Source: Paracoccus sp. C2R09
GTDB lineage: Bacteria; Pseudomonadota; Alphaproteobacteria; Rhodobacterales; Rhodobacteraceae
DNA length: 64,000 nucleotides
Direction of reading: 5' to 3'
Assembly (NCBI RefSeq): GCF_018860625.1
Contig: NZ_JAHKQB010000027.1
Span: 124,001 to 188,000, forward strand
This document shows, in pieces, positions 1-9,516 of this stretch. The position numbers and the translations under genes were made by a program. The notes beneath the pieces are model-generated. The model did no database searches. It was not told where the DNA came from and worked only from the letters and a program-made list of their open reading frames with translations. Positions within the stretch are counted from its first letter, which is position 1, and the number at the start of each line of letters is the position of its first letter.

Positions 1-255
1 CGCGCGGGCAAGCGGGCGGGGCTGATTGATGCGCAGACGGCCGAGGAGCTGTCATCGGCGTGGCGCAGGCTGTGGCGGCTTCATGCTGCCGGTCGGCTGC
101 TGACCGATGCCCCCCTGAACGCCGAGGCGATCGGCAAGGGCGGACAGGGCTTCCTGCTGCGGGAAACGGGCGCGGCCGACATGGACGCGCTGCAGTCCGA
201 CATGACGGATCGCAGCGCGCATGCCGCGACCCTGATCGGGGCCCGGCTGCCCTAG
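1..255 (+). CDS. glnE: C-terminal end of probable GlnE (glutamine synthetase adenylyltransferase), 5' truncated by window edge
   Basis: An open frame runs from the first base to a TAG at 253-255 and gives 84 residues (…LIDAQTAEELSSAWRRL…FLLRETGAADMDALQ…). The helical character and the 'FLLRETG' stretch resemble, from memory, the extreme C-terminus of alphaproteobacterial GlnE, which adenylylates and deadenylylates glutamine synthetase in response to nitrogen status. No catalytic motif lies in this fragment, so the assignment rests on general resemblance only. Its stop codon overlaps by two bases the stop of the convergent glycosyltransferase gene. The N-terminal bulk of the gene lies outside the window. 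Confidence 0.55.
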   Translation, partial: RAGKRAGLIDAQTAEELSSAWRRLWRLHAAGRLLTDAPLNAEAIGKGGQGFLLRETGAADMDALQSDMTDRSAHAATLIGARLP

Positions 256-2285
256 CTTGCGACCTTGGCCGCGCGTTGGGCCTGGGCCTGCATCTCGGCT
301 GCGACCTCGGACAGGGAACGCCCGCCGATCTTGCCCATGACGGGGATCTGGACCAGCCCCTCGGGCAGGGCGGGGATCTCGGGCTCCTGCGGCTCGACGA
401 ACAGGCCATGGGCGGTCTTGTCCCAATAGAACGGCTTGGTGACCACCTCGTAGATGGCCTTCCAACCGGCAAGGCAGCCAAGCGGGAAATAGAGGTGCAG
501 CGTCGGCACCCAGGCCATCAGGTGGCGGTGCTTGGCGCCCCGGACCGCGCGCATGCCGACGAAGATCGACAATGCCTCGGAGGCAAGGAACAGCACGAAC
601 AGCGCGGGCATGACCCAGCCGCCGACAAAGCCTTCCAGCGGGCCGCGCATGGGATGGGGCAGGCCTGCGCTCAGCAGCCAGAAGCTCCAGAGAACGGGGG
701 CCAGCAGGTATTGCGACAGCGCGCCGAAGAACTGCACCTGAAAGCCCCAGAACCTGCGCGGGCCCAGATCGCGCCACAGCGCGACCGGGTCGCGCATATG
801 CACCCCCCATGTCATCGCATAGCCCTTGAGCCATCTCGACCGCTGCTTGACCCAAGGCAGGGCGCGGCAGTTGGCCTCCTCGTCGGTGGTGGTGTCGATG
901 ATTTCGGTCCGGTAGCCGCGGCGCGCAAGGCGGACGCCCAGATCGGCATCCTCGGTCACGTTCCAGGCGTCCCAGGCCCCGACCTCTTCCAGCATCCTGC
1001 GGCGGAAGAACAGCGTGGTCCCCCCAAGCGGCACGACCAGGCCCAGCCGGGCCACGCCCGGCAGCAGCACGCGGAACCAGGCGGCGTATTCGATGGTGAA
1101 GCAGCGCGCCAGCCAGTTCGTTCTCGGATTGTAGAAATCGAGCGCCCCCTGAAGGCAGGCGACATCCGCCGGTGCCACGTGGAAGCGCCGCGCGACCTTG
1201 TGCAGTTGATCGGGGTCGGGGCGGTCCTCGGCGTCCCAGATGCCCACGATATCGCCCCGGCAGAAGTTCAGCGCATAGTTCAGCGCGTGGGGCTTGGTCT
1301 TGATCGGCCCGTCGGGGACGCGCACCACGCGGATCCAATGGGGCAGGGTGGCGCCCTTCAGCGCGGTCTCGGTCACGTCGTCGCTGGCTTCGATCACCAG
1401 CAGCAGATCGGTCAGGTGGCGCGGATATTCCAGCCGCGCCAGCCGCGCGACCAATTTGCCCGCGACATCGCTTTCCTTGAACAGCGGCACCATCACCGAG
1501 ATGACGGGCAGGGGCACGTCATCCGGCAGATCGGGCACCCGATGCCGACGTGCGGCCAGGAACGACAGCAGCTTCAGCCCGCTCTGGCTGAGCAGTGTCA
1601 ACGTGGCCCAGATGGTCAGAAGCGTGGCGATCAGCACGGGGGCAAGCCACAGTCCGGCCGCCAGCAACGCCATCGCCCCGATGGCAAGCCGGCCCATGCG
1701 GGCCTGATCCTGGGTGCGGCAGCTTTCGGATGCGGGAACCGTTGCTTCGGCCTGGCGGACCAGGCGGGTGCCCCGCAGCGACAGGATGCTTTCGTGGATC
1801 TGATCCTCGCTGCACAGAAGCATGCGAACATGGCCAAAATCGGGCGGCAGATGCGGCAGCACCGCGTCGAAGCGTTCGGGATGGGCGGCCGCGATCCAGG
1901 TCACGCCCCCGATTCGACGCCATGGCAGGATGGAATGCGTCAGGCACAGGCCCGCGCCCAGCCTGTCGATCAGCCGGGGGTCGGGGGGCGTCTGGCGCGG
2001 ATCGATCGAGCTGGTGCGCCAGCGCCGCGACAGGGCCCGGGCCAGATCGGCAGGCGCGACCAGGTTTTCCGACAGTAGCACCTGCGGCAGCCCGGTCCCG
2101 TGGCGCTTCTGCAGGGCATGGGCCCGCAGAAGCTGCGCGGGGTTCAGTGCCCCGTCTTCCAGCAATATCTGCCCAAGGGTCCGCTTCTCCTGCGGGGCCG
2201 CCGATGGACCACGCAGGACGACGCCCATTTCGCCGGGCGGCAGATTGGCGGGCTTGGGCATCAAAGCGGTCAGGGCCATGGGCAT
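252..2285 (-). CDS. GspE_N (MshEN)-domain glycosyltransferase family 2 fusion, membrane protein
   Basis: 677 residues. The N-terminal third (about residues 35-165, from RTLGQILLEDGALNPAQLL) looks like the small type II secretion ATPase N-domain (GspE_N/MshEN), which in other proteins binds c-di-GMP. A hydrophobic pair follows near 195-240, then a processive GT2 domain: DAEDRPDPDQ (DxD-like), EDADLGVRLARRG (catalytic ED) and KQRSRWLKGY (Q/RxxRW). Several C-terminal membrane helices follow, as in cellulose-synthase-like enzymes. It probably makes or exports a cell-surface beta-glycan from a nucleotide sugar; substrate unknown. The start ATG at 2285 is preceded by AAGGGGA. A CtrA-like TTAA-N7-TTAAC box lies 37 bases upstream. 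It is convergent with, and overlaps, the gene ending at 255. Confidence 0.8.
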   Translation of the reverse strand: MPMALTALMPKPANLPPGEMGVVLRGPSAAPQEKRTLGQILLEDGALNPAQLLRAHALQKRHGTGLPQVLLSENLVAPADLARALSRRWRTSSIDPRQTPPDPRLIDRLGAGLCLTHSILPWRRIGGVTWIAAAHPERFDAVLPHLPPDFGHVRMLLCSEDQIHESILSLRGTRLVRQAEATVPASESCRTQDQARMGRLAIGAMALLAAGLWLAPVLIATLLTIWATLTLLSQSGLKLLSFLAARRHRVPDLPDDVPLPVISVMVPLFKESDVAGKLVARLARLEYPRHLTDLLLVIEASDDVTETALKGATLPHWIRVVRVPDGPIKTKPHALNYALNFCRGDIVGIWDAEDRPDPDQLHKVARRFHVAPADVACLQGALDFYNPRTNWLARCFTIEYAAWFRVLLPGVARLGLVVPLGGTTLFFRRRMLEEVGAWDAWNVTEDADLGVRLARRGYRTEIIDTTTDEEANCRALPWVKQRSRWLKGYAMTWGVHMRDPVALWRDLGPRRFWGFQVQFFGALSQYLLAPVLWSFWLLSAGLPHPMRGPLEGFVGGWVMPALFVLFLASEALSIFVGMRAVRGAKHRHLMAWVPTLHLYFPLGCLAGWKAIYEVVTKPFYWDKTAHGLFVEPQEPEIPALPEGLVQIPVMGKIGGRSLSEVAAEMQAQAQRAAKVAS

Positions 2286-2321
2286 TCCCCTTGTGGAACG
2301 CCCTTTCCTGACACGCCTTGG

Positions 2322-2337
2322 TTAATGCAGGGTTAAC
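2322..2337 (-). promoter_or_regulatory. Candidate CtrA-binding site (TTAA-N7-TTAAC)
   Basis: TTAA at 2322-2325, seven bases, then TTAAC at 2333-2337. It is flanked by G on the left, so the minus strand also reads TTAA-N7-TTAAC. This equals the full alphaproteobacterial CtrA consensus. It overlaps a perfect 14-bp palindrome at 2328-2341 (centre GTTAAC). It lies in the 64-bp gap between carA and the glycosyltransferase gene and would control the latter. Confidence 0.45.
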
Positions 2338-2349
2338 CCTGACGGGCGT

Positions 2350-3504
2350 TCACGCCTTTTCGCGACGATCGCGCATCGATTCGGTGAACCGCTTGAACAG
2401 ATACAGGCTGTCCTGCGGGCCGGGCGATGCCTCGGGGTGGTGCTGGACCGAGAAGACCGGCCGTTCGGTCATCCGGATGCCGCAATTGCTGCCGTCGAAC
2501 AGGCTGATATGCGTTTCCATCACGCCCTCGGGCAGGGATTGGCTGTCCACCGCGAAACCATGGTTCATCGAGGTGATCTCGACCTTGCCGGTCTCGTTGT
2601 CACGCACGGGATGGTTCGCGCCGTGATGGCCGTGGCTCATCTTGACGGTCTTGGCCCCAAGCGCCAGCGCCAGCATCTGGTGTCCAAGGCAGATCCCGAA
2701 CATCGGCAGATCGTGGCCCAGCAGTTCCCGGATCATCGGAACGGCATATTCGCCGGTGGCTGCCGGATCGCCGGGACCGTTCGACAGGAACACGCCCTCG
2801 GGCTCATGCGCCAGAACCTCGGCCGCGGTGGCGGTGGCGGGCAGCACGGTGACCTCGGCGCCCGACGCGACCAGCGAACGCAGGATGTTGCGCTTGGCAC
2901 CGTAATCCAGCGCCACGACCTTGAAGGGCTTGGGTTCGGGCGAGGTGCCGAAGCCCTGGCCCCATTCCCAACCGCCTTCTTCCCAACGATAGGTCTGGGC
3001 GCAGCTGACGGTCTTGGCCAGGTCCAGCCCGACGAGGCCGGTCCAGTCGCGCGCCTTGGCGACCAGCGCCTCGATGTCGAAATTCCCCTCGGGGTCGTAG
3101 GACAGCACGACATGCGGCGCGCCCTGCTGGCGGATCGCGCGGGTCAGGCGGCGGGTATCGATGCCGCCGATGCCGATGCGGCCGCGACGGGCCATCCACT
3201 CCGACAGCTCGTCGGTGGCGCGCCAGTTCGACGGATCGGTCGGGTCCCACCGCACGACGATGCCGCTGGCGACAGGATCCTGCGCCTCGTCATCCTCGGC
3301 GGTGACGCCGGTATTGCCGATATGGGGGAAGGTGAAGGTGACGATCTGGCTCGCATAGGAGGGATCGGTCATGATCTCCTGATAGCCGGTCATCGCGGTG
3401 TTGAAGACCAGCTCGGACACCACTTCGCCGGGTGACCCGAACCCATGGCCATAGAAGATCGTTCCGTCGGCTAGCGCCAGGCAGGCGGTCGGTTTCTTGG
3501 CCAT
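2350..3504 (-). CDS. carA: Carbamoyl-phosphate synthase small (glutaminase) subunit
   Basis: 384 residues. It hydrolyses glutamine and channels ammonia to the large subunit CarB for carbamoyl phosphate, the precursor of arginine and pyrimidines. The N-terminal CPSase_sm_chain domain (ALADGTIFYG…NTAMTGYQEIMTDPSY) is followed by a class I glutamine amidotransferase domain. Its nucleophile is Cys272 (MFGICLGHQ), with the catalytic pair His356 and Glu358 (VQHHPEAS). The start was set at ATG 3504 because AGAGGTG sits just upstream and family members begin MAKKPT; an upstream in-frame ATG at 3573 lacks this support. carB is not adjacent in this window. The YqeY-like gene is divergent. Confidence 0.97.
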   Translation of the reverse strand: MAKKPTACLALADGTIFYGHGFGSPGEVVSELVFNTAMTGYQEIMTDPSYASQIVTFTFPHIGNTGVTAEDDEAQDPVASGIVVRWDPTDPSNWRATDELSEWMARRGRIGIGGIDTRRLTRAIRQQGAPHVVLSYDPEGNFDIEALVAKARDWTGLVGLDLAKTVSCAQTYRWEEGGWEWGQGFGTSPEPKPFKVVALDYGAKRNILRSLVASGAEVTVLPATATAAEVLAHEPEGVFLSNGPGDPAATGEYAVPMIRELLGHDLPMFGICLGHQMLALALGAKTVKMSHGHHGANHPVRDNETGKVEITSMNHGFAVDSQSLPEGVMETHISLFDGSNCGIRMTERPVFSVQHHPEASPGPQDSLYLFKRFTESMRDRREKA

Positions 3505-3532
3505 TTGGCACCTCTGGTCTGAAATCAGCCGG

Positions 3533-3561
3533 TAATTAGGGGGCTGGGGCGGCAAGGTCAA
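3533..3561 (-). promoter_or_regulatory. Candidate sigma-70 promoter of carA
   Basis: On the minus strand TTGACC (3561-3556) and TAATTA (3538-3533) are separated by exactly 17 bases. The -10 ends 28 bases before the chosen carA start. Pattern-based only. Confidence 0.4.
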
Positions 3562-3654
3562 GCGGCTTGGCAAGCTTGTATTGCACCACGCCCCGGCCTA
3601 GAAGGTCAGCTTTCCGGTGCGACCCTTCCGTCGCCCGCCCCGATGGAGAGCAAG

Positions 3655-4116
3655 ATGGATCTGCGAGCCAAGCTGCAAGCCGCGACCAAGGATGCGATGA
3701 AAGCACGCGACAGCGACCGTCTGTCCACCCTTCGCCTGATCGGCGCCGCCGTCAAGGACCGCGAGATCGCGGCCCGGACCGGCGATGGCGACGGCACCCT
3801 GACCGAGGCCGATCTGATCCAGATCCTGTCCAAGATGGTCAAGCAGCGCCAGGAATCGGCGCGCGCCTACGAAGAGGGTGGCCGCCTGGAACTGGCCGCG
3901 AAGGAAGAACAGGAAATCGCGATCATCCAGGAATTCCTGCCGCGCCAGATGACCGAAGAGGAAACCCGCGCCGCGATCGATGCCGCCGTATCCGAGACCG
4001 GGGCCGAAGGGCTGCGCGACATGGGGCGCGTCATGGGCGTCCTCAAGGAACGTCACGCCGGTCAGATGGATTTCGGCGCCGCGGGCGGTCTGGTCAAGGC
4101 ACGCCTGATGAACTGA
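3655..4116 (+). CDS. GatB/YqeY domain-containing protein
   Basis: 153 residues, the full length of the YqeY family (usually about 150). The sequence LSTLRLIGAAVKDREIA, then EEQEIAIIQEFLPRQMTEEE and a C-terminal MGRVMGVLK motif, is typical. YqeY resembles the tail domain of GatB, the tRNA amidotransferase subunit; its cellular role is not established, though a tRNA-related one is assumed. The start at ATG 3655 is preceded by GGAGAG seven bases away; an in-frame ATG at 3643 lies inside that SD region. It is divergent from carA, a common neighbourhood in Rhodobacterales. Confidence 0.92.
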   Translation: MDLRAKLQAATKDAMKARDSDRLSTLRLIGAAVKDREIAARTGDGDGTLTEADLIQILSKMVKQRQESARAYEEGGRLELAAKEEQEIAIIQEFLPRQMTEEETRAAIDAAVSETGAEGLRDMGRVMGVLKERHAGQMDFGAAGGLVKARLMN

Positions 4117-4155
4117 CGCGCCTGTCGGTGCGTTCAAGCGGGCAGGAGGTGACTC

Positions 4156-4344
4156 ATGCCCGCAAGATCCAAGGCTCAGCAGCGCGCCGCCGGTGCGGCG
4201 CTTTCGGCGAAACGGGGCGAAACCAAGGTCAAGGACCTGCAAGGCGCGTCGAAGGACATGTATGACAGCATGTCCGAGGACGAGCTGGAGGATTTCGCCT
4301 CGACCGATCACGACGATCTGCCCGACAAGGTGGATGACGACTGA
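4156..4344 (+). CDS. DUF3008 family small protein
   Basis: 62 residues, very hydrophilic: MPARSKAQQRAAGAAL at the start, KDLQGASKDMYDSMSEDEL in the middle and an acidic tail. This is the characteristic pattern of DUF3008 proteins, small predicted cytosolic proteins of unknown function. A strong AGGAGGTG ribosome site precedes the start. The stop abuts exactly the stop of the convergent DUF2244 gene (TGA|TCA at 4342-4347), leaving no space for a terminator. Confidence 0.85.
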   Translation: MPARSKAQQRAAGAALSAKRGETKVKDLQGASKDMYDSMSEDELEDFASTDHDDLPDKVDDD

Positions 4345-4839
4345 TCATCGCAGCGATGCAAGGCGCCGCGCGATGTCATCCGACAGGGCGCGGCGTTCCT
4401 CGGGGGTGAGGAACGCCCCCAGCTCCAGCTCTCGTCTGCCATCCGTCAGCACGAGATAGCTTTCGACCGGACCCGGCCGCAGCGTTGCACGGACCCAGAA
4501 GCTGTTCGTGCGCCATTCGCGATCGGGCCGTCCGGGATCCGCCCTGACCAAGTCCAGCCGCCGGCCGTCGAATCGCAGCCGCTCATGCGTCTGGCCGCTG
4601 CGATAGGTTAGGTGCAGCGCGAACCACACCCCCGCGACCGCAAGTGCCACGAAGATCAGAAGCGGCCACAGCGCCGTCGTTCCGATCACCGCGATCAGCG
4701 GCAGGGCGACCATCGTCACCGTCGCCCCGATGAACCACACGAAGCCGCGCCGCGGCAGCGACCGATGCGGCCAGAGGGTCAGCTCATGGCAAACGGCCCC
4801 GGATTGCTCCGGGGCCGTTTCTGTCCAGCGATAAGGCAT
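4345..4839 (-). CDS. DUF2244 domain-containing membrane protein
   Basis: 164 residues. Two hydrophobic segments (about 33-53 and 56-76) follow an N-terminal region with ELTLWPHRSLPRRGF. The C-terminal half carries the soluble part with WRTNSFWVRATL and FLTPEERRALSDDI, the DUF2244 signature. Function is unknown. In Rhodobacterales DUF2244 genes are often found downstream of ctaD, as here (11 bases from the end of ctaD, same strand), so co-transcription with the cytochrome oxidase gene is likely. Confidence 0.85.
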   Translation of the reverse strand: MPYRWTETAPEQSGAVCHELTLWPHRSLPRRGFVWFIGATVTMVALPLIAVIGTTALWPLLIFVALAVAGVWFALHLTYRSGQTHERLRFDGRRLDLVRADPGRPDREWRTNSFWVRATLRPGPVESYLVLTDGRRELELGAFLTPEERRALSDDIARRLASLR

Positions 4840-4849
4840 GGCTTCCCGC

Positions 4850-6538
<1,689 letters not shown>

Positions 6539-6615
6539 TCAAGATGTCGTCAGTCCGGCGCGGCAGCCGGCATATCACGCATTCTTTAGACCAGCCTCGC
6601 GCTTCGGGCAATGCG

Positions 6616-6648
6616 TCACGCATGCGTGAGGTGGACCTGTCGCCTCAC
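6616..6648. promoter_or_regulatory. Overlapping palindromes in the cycA-ctaD gap
   Basis: A perfect 14-bp palindrome (TCACGCATGCGTGA, 6616-6629) overlaps a second inverted repeat, GTGAGG (6626-6631) and CCTCAC (6643-6648). Both lie about 90-120 bases upstream of the ctaD start in a 179-bp gap otherwise without features. They could be a regulator site for the oxidase or part of a cycA 3' structure; no known consensus was recognised. Confidence 0.3.
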
Positions 6649-6705
6649 TCTATCACGCGAATGCGATCCGCCAAGAGACGCTTGGCCGCAGGGGCGCATG
6701 TGCCG

Positions 6706-7131
6706 TCAGGGGGCATCGGGGCTGTTCGCGGCCAGGAATGCTGCAAGGTCGGCCTGGTTGCGGTTCAGCTTGAAGGTCATCTTGCTGCGCGCCCGGTCGT
6801 CGCCCGTCTTCTCGCGCACCCATGCGGTCGGATCGGTGACATAGGCGACCAGCTCCTCCTCGGTCCAGACGAAGTCCGGCATGGCCTCGCGCACGGCAAG
6901 CAGCCCGTCGCCGTAACGGTAATCGTCCTGATGGGCGACCGGGCTGCCGACGATGTTCCACAGGTTCGGCCCGACCCGTCCACCGCGGACGATGTCGCGG
7001 CCTTCGTCATCCTGGATCATGTGGCAGGACCGGCATTTTCGAAACTCGGATTCGCCCTGTTCGGGGTCGCCCGCCTGGGCATGGGCGGCGCCTGCGAACG
7101 CGACAAGAATGGCTGCGGCTGCTCTGATCAT
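6706..7131 (-). CDS. cycA: Periplasmic cytochrome c550-type (class I c-type cytochrome)
   Basis: 141 residues. The first 18-19 residues form a Sec signal peptide ending AHA. Heme-binding CRSCH is at 33-37 and the distal ligand Met118 lies in SKMTFKL. The flanks (QGESEFRKCRSCHMIQ, VGPNLWNIVG, YVTDPTAWV, NQADLAAFLAANSPDA) match P. denitrificans c550 closely, but without its acidic C-terminal extension. It carries electrons between the bc1 complex and terminal oxidases or denitrification enzymes. The start at 7131 is supported by GGAGG seven bases upstream. Location just upstream of ctaD reproduces the P. denitrificans cycA-ctaD arrangement. Confidence 0.93.
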   Translation of the reverse strand: MIRAAAAILVAFAGAAHAQAGDPEQGESEFRKCRSCHMIQDDEGRDIVRGGRVGPNLWNIVGSPVAHQDDYRYGDGLLAVREAMPDFVWTEEELVAYVTDPTAWVREKTGDDRARSKMTFKLNRNQADLAAFLAANSPDAP

Positions 7132-7204
7132 GTGAATCCTCCGGGTCGTTCGCGGCGACAGTAGCGCGGCGGGGGCGGACGTCCAGCGGCCGCTTCGTCG
7201 CAGC

Positions 7205-7921
7205 TCAGCCGAAGACCTGGTCGAAGCCCTTGCGCAGCGCGACGTCCAGATCGCCCATCTCGACCGGCAGGCCCAGATCGACAAGGCTGGTGACGCCATG
7301 ACCGCTGATCCCGCAGGGCACGATGCCGCCGTAATGCGACAGGTCCGGGTCAAGGTTGATCGAGATGCCGTGGAAGCTGACCCAACGGCGCAGCTTGACG
7401 CCGATGGCCGCGATCTTGTCCTCGCGCATGGTTCCGTCGGGCAGGGGCGGGCGGTCGGGGCGGGGCACCCAGACGCCCACGCGGCCGTCGCGGATCTCTC
7501 CTCGGACGCCGAACTCGTCCAACGCGGCGATGACCCATGTTTCGAGATTGGCCACGAAGGCGCGCACGTCGCGTCCGCGACGGTTCAGGTCCAGCATGAC
7601 ATAGACGATGCGCTGCCCCGGCCCGTGATAGGTGAACTGACCGCCGCGTCCCGTCTGATGGACCGGAAAGCGCGCCTCGAGCAGGTCCTGCGCCTGCGCG
7701 CTGGTCCCGGCGGTATAGAGCGGCGGATGTTCCACCAGCCAGACGGCCTCGGGGGCCTCGTTCCGATGAATGGCGGCGACGCGCGCCTCCATGAATGCCA
7801 CCGCATCCTCGTATCCGGTCAGGCCGGTGCTTTCGATCCATTCCACCATGGGGGCGATGTGGCGCGTGTCGACGGCTTCGTCAATCGCCAAGCGCATGCC
7901 GAAAGGAACGGATTTTTGCAT
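7205..7921 (-). CDS. lipB: Octanoyl-[acyl-carrier-protein]:protein N-octanoyltransferase
   Basis: Transfers octanoate from ACP to lipoyl domains, the first step of lipoate synthesis. The family motifs are [27 protein letters not shown], the catalytic Lys in [16 protein letters not shown] and the catalytic Cys in IVPCGI. Start is uncertain: ATG 7921 has an AAAGAG sequence upstream, whereas homologous sequence begins at the later ATG 7849 ([10 protein letters not shown]), which has no clear ribosome site; a TTG at 7936 is also in frame. The 238-residue (7921) version is reported; the 214-residue version is the main alternative. It is divergent from tRNA-Leu. Confidence 0.93.
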   Translation of the reverse strand: MQKSVPFGMRLAIDEAVDTRHIAPMVEWIESTGLTGYEDAVAFMEARVAAIHRNEAPEAVWLVEHPPLYTAGTSAQAQDLLEARFPVHQTGRGGQFTYHGPGQRIVYVMLDLNRRGRDVRAFVANLETWVIAALDEFGVRGEIRDGRVGVWVPRPDRPPLPDGTMREDKIAAIGVKLRRWVSFHGISINLDPDLSHYGGIVPCGISGHGVTSLVDLGLPVEMGDLDVALRKGFDQVFG

Positions 7922-7975
7922 TATTGCTCTTTTCAAGGTCGAAAGGCTCGGCTAAGACGCGGCCACTGCCCGGAT

Positions 7976-8062
7976 GCGGTCGTGGCGGAATTGGTAGACG
8001 CGCAGCGTTGAGGTCGCTGTTCCTTAACCGGAGTGGAAGTTCGAGTCTTCTCGACCGCACCA
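7976..8062 (+). tRNA. tRNA-Leu (anticodon GAG)
   Basis: The acceptor GCGGTCG (7976-7982) pairs with CGACCGC (8052-8058), followed by discriminator A and an encoded CCA. The anticodon stem CAGCG/CGCTG encloses the loop TTGAGGT, giving anticodon GAG (reads CUC/CUU). A long variable arm is present, as expected for class II tRNA-Leu. The T-arm contains GTTCGAG. Confidence 0.96.
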
Positions 8063-8099
8063 TCACCTTCCTGAAAATCGGAACGGAACTGACGGGGAA

Positions 8100-8117
8100 C
8101 CGGGCCTTGCGGCCCGG
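8100..8117. other. Strong hairpin between convergent tRNA-Leu and efflux gene
   Basis: CCGGGCC-TTGC-GGCCCGG, a perfect 7-bp GC stem with a 4-base loop, sits in the gap between the tRNA end and the stop of the outer membrane factor gene. There is no clear T tract on either strand, so it may act as a Rho-assisted or bidirectional 3' end rather than as an intrinsic terminator. Confidence 0.4.
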
Positions 8118-8127
8118 CCCCTGTTCG

Positions 8128-9516
8128 TCATTCCGCGATCGCGGTCACCGCACCACCCGCACCGATGGCGATCTGCAGCGCTGTCCATGCCTGGGCTGCG
8201 GTGTTGCGTGCGCTGGCGGCCGACAGACGTGCCGACAGGCGTTCGCGGTCGGCATCCAGCAGGTCCACGAGGGGCAGGGCGCCCGCCTCGAAATTCTGGC
8301 GCGCCAGATCGTAGGCGCGGTCATAGGACGCGGCGGCCGCATCCAACGCATCGACCTGCTGACGATAGAGCCGCAGATCCGACTGCCCGGTCTGCACGTC
8401 CTCGATCGCGGAAGCGACCTGCGAACGCCATTCCAGGTCGGCCTGACGGGCCTCGGACACGCGCCGCTTGCGGACCGCGTTCAACGAGCCGAGCGAGGTG
8501 ATCGGAACCGAGATGCTGGGACCGAAGCTCCAGGCGTCGCTGCCGCCGCTGTCGCTGACCGTCCCGCTGAGCGTGAGCGACGGCAGCATGTCGGCCGTGG
8601 CCACCCCCACTTCGGCCAGGGACTGCGCCAGATCGGCACGCGCCGCGCGGACGTCGGGGCGGTTCTGCAGCAGTTCCGCCGGAACGCCGGTGCCCGGACC
8701 TGCCGGGATGCGCGGCTGTTGCGCGCCGCGCTTCATGATCTCCATCAGCGGCGTCGCCTGCATGTTCAGCAGAGTCGAGAGGGCGAAGACCTGGCTGTTG
8801 AAGCTGGCCTCGTAGGACGGTAGGTTCGCCTGTGCCGTCTGGACCAGTGCCTGCGCCTGCGCGATGTCGTAATCGGTGGCAAGGCCCAGGTCCTGCATCT
8901 CGGACGTGATGGACAGGGTCTGGCGACGCGCGGACAGCGTGTCGCGCGTCAGTGCGATCGCCTGCTGATAATAGCGGGCATCGGCATAAGCGTTGATCAC
9001 CTCGGCCAGCCAGGCGATGCGGGTGACCTCGACCTCGGCCTCCTGCGAGGCATAGGCGGCCTCGGCGCTCTGGCGTTCGCGGCGCGCACCCCCGAAGAGG
9101 TCGAAGACGAAGCCCGCCGACAGGCTGGAGGTGGTCGTCGTCGTCACCGGGGCGCCGTCGCCGCCGCTGCGGGTGCGCTCGAGGGATGGCCCGCTGCCCG
9201 TCACCTGGGATGCCCAGGGGCGCGTGCCCTCGACATCGGCGCGCGCGGCGCGCAGCATCTCGTTCGAGATCAGGATGTCGATGCTGTTGTCCAGGCCCTG
9301 CGCGATCAGGTCGGACAGGACCGGGTCGCGATATTCCGACCAGAAGGCGTTCGTGCCGACCTTGCCGGCGGTTCCGCCCGAGCCGCCCTCGAACGAGGCT
9401 TGGACCCGGGGGGCGGGCAGATCGATCGGATCGGGGCCCACGGCCGCACAGGCCGTCAGCAGAAGCATTGCCGTCAACGAGAGCGCGGCGCGGCAGGTCA
9501 TGGCCTGATGTGTCAC
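8128..9516 (-). CDS. Outer membrane factor lipoprotein of an RND efflux system (NodT/OprM family)
   Basis: 462 residues. A lipoprotein signal peptide ends in LLLTAC with Cys23 as the probable lipidation site. The rest carries two OEP repeats with long helices (about 60-250 and 270-455), including NRPDVRAARADLAQSLAEVGVATADMLPSLTLSG, which continues to the usual SLGSL segment; TolC/OprM proteins trimerise into a beta-barrel with a periplasmic alpha-tunnel. The ATG overlaps the stop of the RND pump gene by four bases (ATGA), indicating coupled translation. It is the last gene of the efflux operon. Confidence 0.93.
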   Translation of the reverse strand: MTHQAMTCRAALSLTAMLLLTACAAVGPDPIDLPAPRVQASFEGGSGGTAGKVGTNAFWSEYRDPVLSDLIAQGLDNSIDILISNEMLRAARADVEGTRPWASQVTGSGPSLERTRSGGDGAPVTTTTTSSLSAGFVFDLFGGARRERQSAEAAYASQEAEVEVTRIAWLAEVINAYADARYYQQAIALTRDTLSARRQTLSITSEMQDLGLATDYDIAQAQALVQTAQANLPSYEASFNSQVFALSTLLNMQATPLMEIMKRGAQQPRIPAGPGTGVPAELLQNRPDVRAARADLAQSLAEVGVATADMLPSLTLSGTVSDSGGSDAWSFGPSISVPITSLGSLNAVRKRRVSEARQADLEWRSQVASAIEDVQTGQSDLRLYRQQVDALDAAAASYDRAYDLARQNFEAGALPLVDLLDADRERLSARLSAASARNTAAQAWTALQIAIGAGGAVTAIAE

